Of a stretch of 64,000 nt of DNA, positions 24,260 to 37,200 are shown piece by piece. The notes under the pieces are model-generated. The model saw only the letters and a program-made list of their open reading frames with translations. It was not told the origin of the DNA and made no database searches. Location: assembly GCA_910589415.1 (NCBI GenBank), contig OU342638.1:39343579-39407578 (forward strand), in the 5' to 3' direction. The position numbers and the translations under genes were made by a program. The stretch is from Malachius bipustulatus (lineage: Eukaryota > Arthropoda > Insecta > Coleoptera > Melyridae). Each line of letters begins with the position of its first letter. The stretch's first letter is position 1.

Positions 24260-24267
24260 CTTAATAT
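24260..24267. repeat. Target-site duplication, right (CTTAATAT)
   Basis: Eight bases directly after the right TIR; identical to the left copy. P-type transposases typically make 8-bp duplications. Confidence 0.85.
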
Positions 24268-25090
24268 ACTTCTTTGATACTTTAATAATGTATGGCCTTT
24301 GCACGCTTTCGCATTTAGCCAGAAAATAAATTGAAACATAGAAGAACATAGCCTGGCTATACTTTATTAATAATGGACTTCCCACGCTTTGCACATTTAG
24401 TCAGATCTTAAAAAAGTCAATTTTTTTCTTGTCGCAATTATAGTGTCATATCCTGATTGATTTAAGAGAATCAGATAAATGTATAGACGACGATTTGTTA
24501 TACCTATACCTCATTTTATCATGTCAATTAAGATAAAACAACCCCGAACAAGAAATAATGCCAAAATTACTTATTTCATTTTACATTTCTTAATTATAAT
24601 GTCAATGAAACGTCATGTCAAATCTCAAATCTAATACCTAATACATAGGTAATTAATTTGTCTGCTCTGTCTCAAAAATGAGAAACAAAAGATACCTATA
24701 AAAAGCGAGAAAACGTAGTATATACTTAGTGGCTAAATGCACAAGTGTGCGAAGGTCATTAATTAGGTAACTATAGGTAATTAGGTAATTAATTAAATAA
24801 TGGCCGTGATTAGGTAGGTATATACTGTACCAAAACCTCTGGCGGTCTTATTTTTACTCTGCATCAGTAGTTAGGGGGTGGTTAAAAAAATAGCTCAACT
24901 CAATTTCAAACAATTTCACTTAATATGGCCTTTACACGATCGTCTATTTAACCAGTTTCGAATTTTTCTAGTCGCCGCTCTTCTCTGTAATATTTCTCCA
25001 TCAGTCTCATCTACTTTTATAAGTAAGGTAGTTTATGTTAAAATAGACAGGTATAATATAAAGAGAGAAGTTCTTCTTATTATTATTTTT
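24268..25090. repeat. Satellite with inverted arms, continuation after the P element
   Basis: The repeat interrupted at 18,908 continues: ACTTTAATAATG..GGCCTTTGCACGCTTTCGCATTTAGCC at 24,276-24,320, an arm with GCACATTTAGTCAG near 24,395, and GTGGCTAAATGCACAAGTGTGCGAAGGTCATT near 24,730. Between them is unique AT-rich DNA. Confidence 0.65.
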
Positions 25091-28000
25091 GTTTAATGGC
25101 CTTCGCACACTTGTGAATTTAGCCAGCTAATATAAAGGAGAGAAGTAAAAAATGCCTTGATTAGGTAGCTGACATCAGGTAAAGTGTAAAGAGATATGTA
25201 GCACAAAGAGAGAGAGAGCAGTGTAAGTTCTTCTTCTTCTTCTTATTTTTTTAATGGCTTTCGCACACTTTTGAATTTAGCCAGGCTACCTTTATAGGTA
25301 AAGAAAGAAGTTAAAATTGCCTTGATTAGGTAGTTGGCAGGCGCAATGTATAAAGATAGAAGTTTTTCTTCTTCATTTTATTTTTTTAATGGCTTTCTTT
25401 TTGTGCATTTAGCCGGCTATTTAAAGAGAGAAGTTAATTTGTTATTAATAAGGCAACGATCACTCACGCACACGTCATGCACACGTCACTTTACTTCTAT
25501 TTTCTTCTTTTAATATTATTGTGCTGTTCATGAAATTGCCTTGATTGGGTTGTATAGTTGACAGGTATAGTGTAAAGAGAAAAGTCATTCTTCTAATTTT
25601 TTTTCAAATGGCCTTCGCACATTTGTGAATTTAGCCAAATATAAAGAGAGAAGTTAAAATTGCCTTGCATTAGGTATAGCTGACAGGTAAAGTGTAAAGA
25701 GATAAGTTCTTGTTCTTATTATTTTTTTTAATGGCCTTCGGACACTTGTGCATTTAGGTACCTATATAAAAATAGAAGATAATTGTTATAATAAGACAAC
25801 GATCGATATTCTCACTCACACGTCATATAGGTATTACACACGTCAGTTTACTTCTATTTTCTTCTCTCATTATTTATTGTGCTGTTCATGAAATTGCCTT
25901 GATTATATAGGTTATACAGGGTGGGCTATCGAAAAGGTAACAAGTCAAATAGTTTGCAAAAAACGCCAAAACAGGTCGATTTTTGACAAGTTGAAACAAG
26001 TTGACAACAAGTTGACCCCCTTGGCAGGGGTAGCCACCCCTTTGCTTATCATCATGGGGAAAAGATATCGAGTGATACATCATTTAAAAGCTACTTGAAA
26101 TCTCTTATTTACAGCGATATCCGCAACATTTTGGGTTTCGCTTACATACAGGATGGCCCAACGATAACGTAGCTTTCAAATGATGTAGGTACCTATCACT
26201 CGATATTGTATTTGTTCCTTATGACGATAAGCAAAGGGGTAGCTATCCCCGCCAAGGGGGTGAACTTGGGTACCTAGTTAAATTTGTTACGAAAATATGT
26301 TCCCCTCAATAACAAAATCGACATGTTTCGGCTTTTTTCGCATAGATTTTCACTTTCCAAACTATTAGGCTTGTTACCTTTTCGATGGCCCACCGTGTAT
26401 AGTTGACAGGTATAGTGCAAAGAGATAAGTTCTTCTTCGTTTGATTTTTAATGGCCTTCGCACATTTGTGTATTTAGCCAGCTCAATATAAAGAGAGAAG
26501 CTATAAGATTGCCTTGATTATGATTAGGTAGCTGACAGGTAAAGTAGTGTAAAGAGATAGGTAAGTTCTTCTTCTTCTTATTTTTTTAATGGCCTTCGCA
26601 CATTTGTGAATTTAGCCAGCTCAATATAAAGAGAGAAGGTATAAGATTGCCTTGATTATGATTAGGTAGCTGACAGGTAAAGTAGTGTAAAGAGATAGGT
26701 AGGTTCTTCTTCTTTTCATTTTTTTAATGGCCTTCGCACATTTGTGAATTTAGCCTGCTCAATATAAAGAGAGAAGCTATAAGATTGCCTTGATTATGAT
26801 TAGGTAGCTGACAGGTAAAGTAGTGTAAAGAGATAGGTAAGTTCTTCTTCTTATCATTTTTTTAATGGCCTTCGCACATTTGTGAATTTAGCCAGCTCAA
26901 TATAAAGAGAGAAGCTATAAGATTGCCTTGATTATGATTAGGTAGCTGACAGGTAAAGTAGTGTAAAGAGATAGGTAAGTTCTTCTTCTTATCATTTTTT
27001 TAATGGCCTTCGCACATTTGTGACTTTAGCCAGCTCAATATAAAGAGAGAAGCTATAAGATTGCTTGATTATGATTAGGTAGCTGACAGGTAAAGTAGTG
27101 TAAAGAGATAGGTAAGTTCTTCTTCTTATCATTTTTTTAATGGCCTTCGCACATTTGTGAATTTAGCCAGCTCAATATAAAGAGAGAAGCTATAAGATTG
27201 CCTTGATTATGATTAGGTAGCTGACAGGTAAAGTAGTGTAAAGAGATAGGTAAGTTCTTCTTCTTATCATTTTTTTAATGGCCTTCGCACATTTGTGACT
27301 TTAGCCAGCTCAATATAAAGAGAGAAGCTATAAGATTGCTTGATTATGATTAGGTAGCTGACAGGTAAAGTAGTGTAAAGAGATAGGTAAGTTCTTCTTC
27401 TTATCATTTTTTTAATGGCCTTCGCACATTTGTGAATTTAGCCAGCTCAATATAAAGAGAGAAGCTATAAGATTGCCTTGATTATGATTAGGTAGCTGAC
27501 AGGTAAAGTAGTGTACCTAAAGAGATAGGTAAGTTCTTCTTCTTCTTATTTTTTTAATGGCCTTCGCACATTTGTGAATTTAGCCAGCTCAATATAAAGA
27601 GAGAAGGTATAAGATTGCCTTGATTATGATTAGGTAGCTGACAGGTAAAGTAGTGTAAAGAGATAGGTAGGTTCTTCTTCTTTTCATTTTTTTAATGGCC
27701 TTCGCACATTTGTGAATTTAGCCTGCTCAATATAAAGAGAGAAGCTATAAGATTGCCTTGATTATGATTAGGTAGCTGACAGGTAAAGTAGTGTAAAGAG
27801 ATAGGTAAGTTCTTCTTCTTATCATTTTTTTAATGGCCTTCGCACATTTGTGAATTTAGCCAGCTCAATATAAAGAGAGAAGTTATAAGATTGCCTTGAT
27901 TATGATTAGGTAGCTGACAGGTAAAGTAGTGTAAAGAGATAGGTAAGTTCTTCTTCTTATCATTTTTTTAATGGCCTTCGCACATTTGTGACTTTAGCCA

Positions 28001-29345
28001 GCTCAATATAAAGAGAGAAGCTATAAGATTGCTTGATTATGATTAGGTAGCTGACAGGTAAAGTAGTGTAAAGAGATAGGTAAGTTCTTCTTCTTATCAT
28101 TTTTTTAATGGCCTTCGCACATTTGTGAATTTAGCCAGCTCAATATAAAGAGAGAAGCTATAAGATTGCCTTGATTATGATTAGGTAGCTGACAGGTAAA
28201 GTAGTGTAAAGAGATAGGTAGGTTCTTCTTCTTTTCATTTTTTTAATGGCCTTCGCACATTTGTGAATTTAGCCAGCTCAATATAAAGAGAGAAGCTATA
28301 AGATTGCCTTGATTATGATTAGGTAGCTGACAGGTAAAGTAGTGTAAAGAGATAGGTAAGTTCTTCTTCTTATTATTTTTTTAATGGTCTTCGCACATTT
28401 GTGAATTTAGCCAGCTCGCAATATAAAGAGAGAAGTTATAAGATTGCTTGATTATGATTAGGTAGCTGACAGGTAAAGTAGTGTAAAGAGATAGGTAGGT
28501 TCTTCTTCTTTTCATTTTTTTAATGGCCTTCGCACATTTGTGAATTTAGCCTGCTCAATATAAAGAGAGAAGCTATAAGATTGCCTTGATTATGATTAGG
28601 TAGCTGACAGGTAAAGTAGTGTAAAGAGATAGGTAAGTTCTTCTTCTTATCATTTTTTTAATGGCCTTCGCACATTTGTGAATTTAGCCAGCTCAATATA
28701 AAGAGAGAAGTTATAAGATTGCCTTGATTATGATTAGGTAGCTGACAGGTAAAGTAGTGTAAAGAGATAGGTAAGTTCTTCTTCTTATCATTTTTTTAAT
28801 GGCCTTCGCACATTTGTGACTTTAGCCAGCTCAATATAAAGAGAGAAGCTATAAGATTGCTTGATTATGATTAGGTAGCTGACAGGTAAAGTAGTGTAAA
28901 GAGATAGGTAAGTTCTTCTTCTTATCATTTTTTTAATGGCCTTCGCACATTTGTGAATTTAGCCAGCTCAATATAAAGAGAGAAGCTATAAGATTGCCTT
29001 GATTATGATTAGGTAGCTGACAGGTAAAGTAGTGTAAAGAGATAGGTAAGTTCTTCTTCTTATCATTTTTTTAATGGCCTTCGCTCATTTGTGAATTTAG
29101 CCAGCTCAATATAAAGAGAGAAGCTATAAGATTGCCTTGATTATGATTAGGTAGCTGACAGGTAAAGTAGTGTAAAGAGATAGGTAAGTTCTTCTTCTTA
29201 TTATTTTTTTAATGGTCTTCGCACATTTGTGAATTTAGCCAGCTCGCAATATAAAGAGAGAAGTTATAAAATTGCTTTGATTTGGTAGCTGACAGGGCAG
29301 TGTAAGAGATAAATTTTTCTTCTTATTAGTATTATTTTAATGGCC
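25090..29345. repeat. ~138-bp satellite array with higher-order structure
   Basis: Units of the form TTAATGGCCTTCGCACATTTGTGAATTTAGCCAGCTC + AATATAAAGAGAGAAGCTATAAGATTGCCTTGATTATGATTAGGTAGCTGACAGG + TAAAGTAGTGTAAAGAGATAGGTAAGTTCTTCTTCTTAT. The first 1 kb (to about 26,450) is diverged and interrupted by a MITE; from about 26,450 to 29,250 some 20 units are highly alike. Diagnostic variants recur in order: the TAGCCTGCTC unit is at 26,751, 27,719 and 28,547, i.e. 968 and 828 bases apart, close to 7 and 6 units. This is a higher-order repeat. Non-coding. Confidence 0.9.
25915..26399. mobile_element. Palindromic mariner-like MITE, 485 bp, TA duplication
   Basis: Starts TACAGGGTGGGCTATCGAAAAGGTAACAAG and ends with the near reverse complement CTTGTTACCTTTTCGATGGCCCACCGTGTA; the arms pair over most of their length (e.g. 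GTGATACATCATTT against AAATGATGTAGGTACCTATCACT). It is flanked by TA on each side, the Tc1/mariner target. Neighbouring satellite units supply the empty site (GATTAGGTAGCTGACAGG), confirming insertion into a unit. No transposase. Confidence 0.85.
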
Positions 29346-29930
29346 TTTTTGTACATTAAGTCAGCTATATAAAGAGAGAAGTTAATTGTTATAATTTGAC
29401 AACAGGCAACGATCGATCGTTCCACTCCCACGTCACAATAATAATTAATTATTGAATGAAATTGCAAAATTGCCACGTTTACCTAGGAACGAGTAAGAAA
29501 ATCGATTATTCGTATTATTTCATAATTGTAATTATTATGAATCGATCATTTTTATAAAACGATTATTAGCAGAGTAAATAGGCATCAAGCATCGATAATA
29601 ATAATAATAAAGAAGAACGAGTGAAACGAAAATAATAAGACATCTGCTAATAGAGCGGAGAGCGAGCCAGGCTAAATAATAGAAGAGAGCCTTCGATTCC
29701 TACGAAACGAACTAACTACAAACAACAAACAGCACCGGCACCGACACCAGCACCAGCACCAGCACTCACAGTCCCAATAAAAACCCCCCGCGATTCTCAC
29801 CAACAGACTGAATTTTAACAGTGTAGAAATATTCCTTCGACAACAACTGGCTCCGTCCGTGTATTTCTATTTACTTACCTACACACTGCGAGCGAGAGCC
29901 AAGCTGCCTATGTACTCCGCTCCGACCGGT
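29345..29930. other. Non-coding flank, last satellite fragment to Psc promoter
   Basis: Begins with decayed satellite (GTACATTAAGTCAGC) and continues as AT-rich DNA with (AAT)n runs. Bases 29,735-29,790 hold a CACCAGCACCAGCACC microsatellite. No gene. Confidence 0.4.
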
Positions 29931-30110
29931 ACATAAGGGGAAATCGGGTACATAGAGACGGTCGGCCGTCTCGCTCCCGCGGCCGCGGCCGGCATCCCTC
30001 CGTCTCCGTCTAGTGCCAGTGCCAGTGCCAGTAGTTCTCTACTCTCCAGTTTCAGTTTTCAGTTTATAGAGACGTCGGGGAGTGCAGCGGGTCCGTTTGG
30101 TCGTTGTTAT
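29930..30110 (+). promoter_or_regulatory. GC-rich promoter-like block, probable Psc start region
   Basis: A CpG-rich patch (CGGTCGGCCGTCTCGC, GCGGCCGCGGCCGGC) is followed by GTGCCAGTGCCAGTGCCAGT and then TTTCAGTTTTCAGTTT at 30,050-30,065, two arthropod initiator-type TCAGT words. No TATA box is obvious and no downstream element is correctly spaced. It lies directly upstream of the proposed first exon. Position and composition support promoter function; the start site itself is inferred. Confidence 0.45.
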
Positions 30111-31220
30111 TACCGTCGCGGTGTGATCTAATTAGCAATAAACAAAGCGGGATAGGTGCGAGGGAACGGATCGATCGATTGAGGAGACGCCGAGATAACG
30201 GCCGCGATGATCGGGACGAGAGCGAGGCGAAAAAACCGGCAATTTCGGTCGCGTTTCTAGGTTATGTACGTACCGTCGGGTCGGGAACGGACGACCAACA
30301 CCAACAAACAGTCGAAACGAATAAACACCAACACCAATGCTGGAGATGGAGGATTTGTGTTTCTGTTCTTGTTGTTGTTATTTAATGTTGCTAATGTTGC
30401 TATAGTGCTAGTGCTAGTGCTAAGTTGAAAACCTATTGCCAGTGCTCAGTTCTCTAATAATAAAAGTACTTTTATCATTATTATGAGTTCCTTTTATAGG
30501 TTTAGGTAGGTAACTCTATCTAAACAGTGACGTTTATAATAGTGTAGTAATAACAGAACGCACCCCATTGTACCCTAATAATAATTATTATTACTAACGT
30601 CAATCATCTGATTTAATTGACATTGTTGCCTTTTTTACTAATTGTCAAAAAACAACAACAACCTGATTGGTTAGATTGCAATAATAATAATAATTAATTG
30701 ATTTTATTGATTGACCAATAATAATACCGTGATCGTGACACGTAGTCACCTGATAATAATAAAAAAATAAAAAAAAAAAATAAATAAATAAATAAATAAG
30801 TAAAAGCAAGCCATGGTGCTGGTGGTGTCACTTCTGGTTGTGACAGTCATGGTAGTGGTGGTGGTAGAACTGCTTGATAGAAACAAAAGGGACCAGCAAC
30901 AATAACAATAATTGAAAAAATAAGAACAGTGTAAAAATGACAGTTCCGATTAATAATAATAATAATTGATAGTGACAGGTTGTTGATTCGATTGAAACAA
31001 CGAGATCCGCGCGTCGCTCCTTTACCTTTACCAGTGATTTGTGATTCCTGTGAACGTTTAATTCGAGGAGGTTTAATTACCTGATTAAGAAGAAAATGGT
31101 GCTATTATAGTGCTGTAATAGTGCCTGGAGATGAGCTGAGAGGACTAGGACTAGGACTCAGATACCCTACAAGCACCCCTAGAGATAGACTGGATCGTTA
31201 ATAAATAAATAAAAAAAGAG
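30054..31220 (+). other. Proposed non-coding first exon of Psc
   Basis: Sequence from the initiator-like TCAGT to a strong donor, AAAAAAAGAG|GTGAGTTATT, at 31,220/31,221. It contains no long conserved frame (a 93-codon frame at 30,104-30,385 starts at a non-ATG codon) but many A/T-rich simple repeats, as in long insect 5' leaders. The next acceptor that leads into a real coding exon is the TGTTACAG at 41,868. A 5' leader split by a ~10.6-kb intron would be unsurprising for Psc. Purely inferred; alternatively Psc may start in the GC-rich patch at 41.5-41.8 kb. Confidence 0.35.
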
Positions 31221-32164
31221 GTGAGTTATTTTTGCTACTTATTTATTTATTATTGTATTGATTACTGTTTCTGGTTCTGGTTGTGGTTGCTCTTGTGGTT
31301 GTGGGAGCTAATGGAGATGATGAAATGAAATTGATGGAATAACGAAGTTCGTTATTATTGTATTTTTGTTTGTTTACATTAGCGGCTTTATTTTTTTTTA
31401 TGAGGCACGCGAGTCTTCTTTTTCAGTTGTTTCGTTCGCTTATCTTGAAGAGTGAGAAAGAGTGAGACTTGATTGTAACAATAAGAGGGGGAGGGAGATG
31501 CGTGGATGAAAACTAAAAACTAAAAAGAGAGAAACGATTCTCTTATTATTATTATTATTATAAGGGTGATAAAAATAAAAAGAAGAATGCCTAAGTACCT
31601 AACCTATAATTAATAAAAAAATATTACCGGCACCGTAGAGTATAAATCTTAGGGAAGGGGATAAGTCACTGGATCTAATTTTTTAGGTTATAAGTACCTA
31701 CCTACTTATAGATGAGGAGGTATGTCATTTTCATTCTTCATATTATTCTTTCTTTATTATTATTCGTTTTAGGTTATTATTAAGTATGAAAGGTTATTCC
31801 TTATTATTCTTACCAGAAGATTTCAAATTCAATTTTTACATCAGTCTTTATTATTATATTATAAGAAGTAAAAATGTTACTGCGCCTGCGTGTTAGCCCG
31901 TTTAATTAATCGCACTAAGGTTTGAGGAGTGAGAGAGAGAATACTGATCTTGATACGAGGGGAAGATGCGCGTGAAAACTGAAAAGAGAGAGAACATCGG
32001 ACATATTGGACGCGGTAATTCCGAAGTAATCCGAGCAATACTGCTGTGGGTGAAGTTATCCACACGACCACATCCATAAAAAAACGATTTTATAAGTTTT
32101 TCCGGGGCTAACTTCATTATTCTACAATTTCTCTCTGGTTGCTGAACTCAAGCCGAGTAAGCTA
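31221..32164. other. First part of the inferred Psc intron 1
   Basis: Begins with the donor GTGAGT. Unique AT-rich sequence with a (TTA)n run near 31,545 and TACCTACCTACTTATA words. No coding or RNA feature seen. Confidence 0.4.
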
Positions 32165-33339
32165 TACAGGTGTCCGAAAATTATGCGCAAAAAATTAAGG
32201 GGGTGATTCTACTTTATGAAATATTGCCAAAATTATCTATAATTTTTTTTCGAAAGCTCACAAATAAGAAAGTTATCGGTAAGCCTTAAAAGTTGATTTT
32301 TTGAAATCAATATTTTTTTATAACTTTTTTTCTAGTGTACGGAATTTCTTAAAATTTGACACACTTGTCACTGATGTTGCTTTGCATCCTGGGTCCAAAT
32401 TACACTTGCATCCCTCGTAATCAAGAGGCCTTAACTGCCCTTGACCTTCAAAAAGGCCTATAACTTTTTTCGTAATATTTTTTTCTGCGTTTTGAAGACG
32501 CACAATTGAAGAACATGAAGAAATATTCGGAAAAGGTCCTCTTTGTCTATCACGATAAAATGACCTGTTTCCGAGTAAAACTGTTTTAAAAATTTGCTTG
32601 CACTAAAATTGATCACCATAAATTATGATCATTTTGCAACAATACCAAAGCATGCTTTGGAAACAGCTGCAGGGTTGCCTATGATAAATTTGAAAATTTG
32701 ATAAATGATAAAATTTTTTAATTTTTTAATAATTTTTTTTTAAATAAAATAATAAAATAATAAAAAAAAAATTGCTGTCAAAATGAAATCCAAAGCAAAC
32801 ATCTTGTTTCCTAGGCAACCCTGCAGTTGTTTCCAAAGCATGCTTTGGTATTGTTGCAGAATGATCATAATTTATGGTGATCAATTTTAGTGCAAGCAAA
32901 TTTTTAAAACAGTTTTACTCGGAAACAGGTCATTTTATCGTGATAGACAAAGAGGACCTTTTCCGAAGATTTCTTCATGTTCTTCAATTGTGCATCTTCA
33001 AAACGCAGAAAAAAATATTATGAAAAAAGTTATAAGCCTTTTTTGAAGGTCAAGGGCAGTTAAGGCCTTTCGATTTCAAGGGATTCAAGTCTAATTTGGA
33101 CCAAGGATGTAAAGCAGCACCAGTGGCAAGTGTGTCAAATTTGAAGAAAATCCGTACACATGAAAAAAAGTTATAGAAAAATATTGATTTAACAAAATCA
33201 ACTTTGGTTAGAGCCTTATAACTTTCATATTTGTCAGTTTTCGAAAAAAAATTTATAGATACTTTTGGCAATATGTATTTCATCAAGTAGAATCACCGGC
33301 CCCCTTAATTTTTTGCGCATAATTTCCGGACACCCTGTA
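32165..33339. mobile_element. 1.18-kb foldback (mariner-like) element
   Basis: A long imperfect palindrome: TACAGGTGTCCGAAAATTATGCGC at the left end answers GCGCATAATTTCCGGACACCCTGTA at the right. Arms of about 560 bases pair throughout, for instance ACCAAAGCATGCTTTGGAAACAGCTGCAGGG against CCTGCAGTTGTTTCCAAAGCATGCTTTGGT, around an A/T-rich centre near 32,740. TA flanks both ends (32,163-64; 33,340-41). No transposase. Being inside the inferred first Psc intron, it would be transcribed as a long hairpin. Confidence 0.88.
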
Positions 33340-34270
33340 TAATACTTATAATAAGTAACGATTTCATCAGAATTACTTAGGTATGAAATCAGCTGGAATA
33401 ACAGAAAATGGAATGATTTTTTTTCTGGACGTGGTCAAGCGATGGTCAATCTAATGCTCTCTAGCAGCGTGCTTTTTCACGACTCTTCTCGACTCACTTA
33501 TTCAGGAATAAGCTTGTTTGATTGACGTGGATAACTTCACTCATAATTCAGCTTTCATTACCTCGCGCACTATTTTCGAAATTACCGCGTGAAAAATCGC
33601 TTTATGTGCGCAAACGCTCTAATTTAAACAGGTAGATTGAGACAAAAATGCCTTGTATCTCTCAGTAAATGGAAAGAAAGCAGTCTTTTATACAGGATGG
33701 CATCGTAAAAATACCGATAAACTGTTACGTGGGTAGTATTATAGGGGGTGTCAAATAAAACTTTTTTTTTCAATATACCTTACCAAAGTATTTTCCAAAA
33801 ACCGTTCGTTTTCGAGATATCTATCCTATACCTAATACCTACTACAGGGTGTCACAGTTTGAGTTTATCATTTTCTTTTTTAAATTAATCTCTAAAAAAC
33901 GCCTCAGCCGATTTTAATGAAATTTTGAGAGTTTGTTGCTAACTTTTTGCATTTTTAATTTTTTTTTAGATGAAGTAACCTTGATGTTTTTCCGTATCTT
34001 GCTTCGTTTTTGAGAAAAAAAAAAAATAACAGGCGCTTCTTGCTTGGCATCATGTCAAAGAATTGATCTGAGTTCAGTAAAAGAATGTGTCCCCTTTGGG
34101 GTTTCCGCTTATATCTTGAAAACGGTGCATGTTAGAGGAAACTTTTCTTATAAATAAATACAAACTCATAAAATTATCTGAAGCTCTTATTTCGTGTTTT
34201 TTTTTTCCAATTCTCAAACGTTTTCGAGCCTATAGACGATATGTGAATAAGGACTATTTGATGGAAAATG
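33340..34270. other. Non-coding; degenerate repeat words
   Basis: Contains CAGGGTGTCACAGTTTGAG near 33,845 and TTTTCGAGATATC words that announce the satellite downstream. No ORF with features. Likely old transposon-derived DNA. Confidence 0.4.
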
Positions 34271-37200
34271 AGAGGTAAAATGATTTTTTTTTCAAAAATA
34301 TCTTCTTTTATGGAGGTGTAACTCAAAAAATGTTGAAAATTCGAAAATCACGCATAGAATAAAAGTTGTAGATAATTTTATGGGCTTTCATTTATTTTCT
34401 GGAAATTTTACCATACGATGCACCGTTTTTGAGATATAACCAGAAAACCCAAAAGAAAGAAAAATGTGATTAAAATGATTTTTTTTTCAATAATATCTTC
34501 TTTTGTAAGGGAGAAACTCAAAAAATGTTGAAAATTCAAAAATCACGCATAGAATAAAAGTTGTATATAATTTTATGGGCTTTCATTTATTTTCTGGAAA
34601 TTTTACCATACGATGCACCGTTTTTGAGATATAACCGGAAAACCAAAAATTGGGAAAATATGATTAATTTTTTTTTTCAGAAATATCAACTTTTGTGGAA
34701 CATGTAACTCAATAACGGTTGAAAATTCGAAAATCACGCATAGAATAAAAGTTGTAGATAATTTTATGGGCTTTCATTTTTTATTAGGAAATTTTTCCTT
34801 ACGACGCACAATTTTTGAAATATAGCCGGAAAACAAAAAAAAAGGGAAAAATATGTAAATGATTTTATCAAAAATCAATTGCGGTAGGTACGTGTAACTC
34901 AAAAACGGTTGCGAATTCGAAAGTCACGTATAGAGTAAAAGTTGTAGATAATTTTATGGGCTTTCATTTATTTTTGTAAAATTTTCCAATACGAGGCATA
35001 GTTTTTGAGATATAACCGAAAAACCCTCGGAAAAACCCAAAAGAGGTGAAATATTTTTTTCAAAAATCAATTGTGGAGCGTGTAACTCAAAAACGGTTCA
35101 GAATTCAGAAATCACGTATAGTATAAAACTTGTAGATAATTTTAAGGGCTTTCATTTATTATTAAGAAATTTTGCAAAACGAGGCATAGTTTTTAAGATA
35201 TAACCGAAAAACTCAAAAGGGGTAATTTTAATTTTTTACTTTTTTTTTTAATTAATTGTGGAGCGTGTAACTCAAAAACGGTTGAGAATTCAAAAATCAC
35301 TTTTAGAGCAAAAGTTGTAGATAATTTTAAGGGCTTTCATTTATTAATAGGAAATTTTCTAATATGATGCATCGTTTTTGAAATATAACCGGAAAACCAA
35401 AAATTGGGAAAATGTGATTAATTTTTTTTTCTTCAGAAATATCAACTTTTGTAGAACGTGTAACTCAATAACGGTTGAAAATTCGAAAATCACGCATAGA
35501 ATAAAAGTTTTAGATAATTTTATGGGCTTTCATTTATTATTAGGAAATTTTTCCTTACGACGCACAATTTTTGAAATATAGCCGGAAAACAAAAAAATCA
35601 ATTGCGGTACGTGTAACTCAAAAACGGTTGCGAATTCGAAAGTCACGTATAGAGTAAAAGTTGTATATAATTTTAAGGCCTTTCATTTATTTTTGTAAAA
35701 TTTTCCAATACGAGGCATAGTTTTGGAGATATAACCGAAAAACCCAAAAAAGGTAATTTTTTTTTTAATCAATTGTGTAGCATGTAACTCATAAACGGTT
35801 GAGAATTCAGAAATCACGTATAGAGTAAAAGTTGTAGATAATTTTATGGGCTTTCATTTATTTTTGTAAAATTTTCAAATACGAGGCATAGTTTTTGAGA
35901 TATAACCGAAAAACCCAAAAAAGATAAAATTATTTTTTTTAATCAATTGTGGAGCGTATAACTCAAAAACGGTTGAGAATTAAAAAATCACGTATATAGC
36001 TAAAGTTGTAGATAATTTTATGGGCTTTCATTTATTTTTGTGAAATTTTCCAATACGAGGCATAGTTTTTGAGATACAACCGAAAAACCCAAAAAAGATA
36101 AAATTATTTTTTTTAATCAATTGTGGAGCGTATAACTCAAAAACGGTTGAGAATTCAAAAATCACGTATATAGCTAAAGTTGTAGATAATTTTATGGGCT
36201 TTCATTTATTTTTGTGAAATTTTCCAATACGAGGCATAGTTTTTTTAGATACAACCGAAAAACCCAAAAAAGATAAAATTATTTTTTTTAATCAATTGTG
36301 GAGCGTATAACTCAAAAACGGTTGAGAATTCAAAAATCACGTATATAGCTAAAGTTGTAGATAATTTTATGGGCTTTCATTTATTTTTGTGAAATTTTCC
36401 AATACGAGGCATAGTTTTTTAGATACAACCGAAAAACCCAAAAAAGATAAAATTATTTTTTTTAATCAATTGTGGAGCGTATAACTCAAAAACGGTTGAG
36501 AATTAAAAAATCACGTATATAGCTAAAGTTGTAGATAATTTTATGGGCTTTCATTTATTTTTGTGAAATTTTCCAATACGAGGCATAGTTTTTTAGATAC
36601 AACCGAAAAACCCAAAAAAGATAAAATTATTTTTTTTAATCAATTGTGGAGCGTATAACTCAAAAACGGTTGAGAATTCAAAAATCACGTATATAGCTAA
36701 AGTTGTAGATAATTTTATGGGCTTTCATTTATTTTTGTGAAATTTTCCAATACGAGGCATAGTTTTTTAGATACAACCGAAAAACCCAAAAAAGATAAAA
36801 TTATTTTTTTTAATCAATTGTGGAGCGTATAACTCAAAAACGGTTGAGAATTAAAAAATCACGTATATAGCTAAAGTTGTAGATAATTTTATGGGCTTTC
36901 ATTTATTTTTGTGAAATTTTCCAATACGAGGCATAGTTTTTTAGATACAACCGAAAAACCCAAAAAAGATAAAATTATTTTTTTTAATCAATTGTGGAGC
37001 GTATAACTCAAAAACGGTTGAGAATTAAAAAATCACGTATATAGCTAAAGTTGTAGATAATTTTATGGGCTTTCATTTATTTTTGTGAAATTTTCCAATA
37101 CGAGGCATAGTTTTTGAGATACAACCGAAAAACCCAAAAAAGATAAAATTATTTTTTTTAATCAATTGTGGAGCGTATAACTCAAAAACGGTTGAGAATT

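Noticed and set aside
25090..29345. CRISPR-like regular repeats
   Set aside because: Units are contiguous 138-bp satellites without unique spacers, in a eukaryotic context with introns and transposons.
30104..30385. 93-codon frame in the proposed Psc leader
   Set aside because: Begins at a non-ATG codon, Arg/Asp-rich composition without domain. More likely chance reading of a GC-rich 5' leader.
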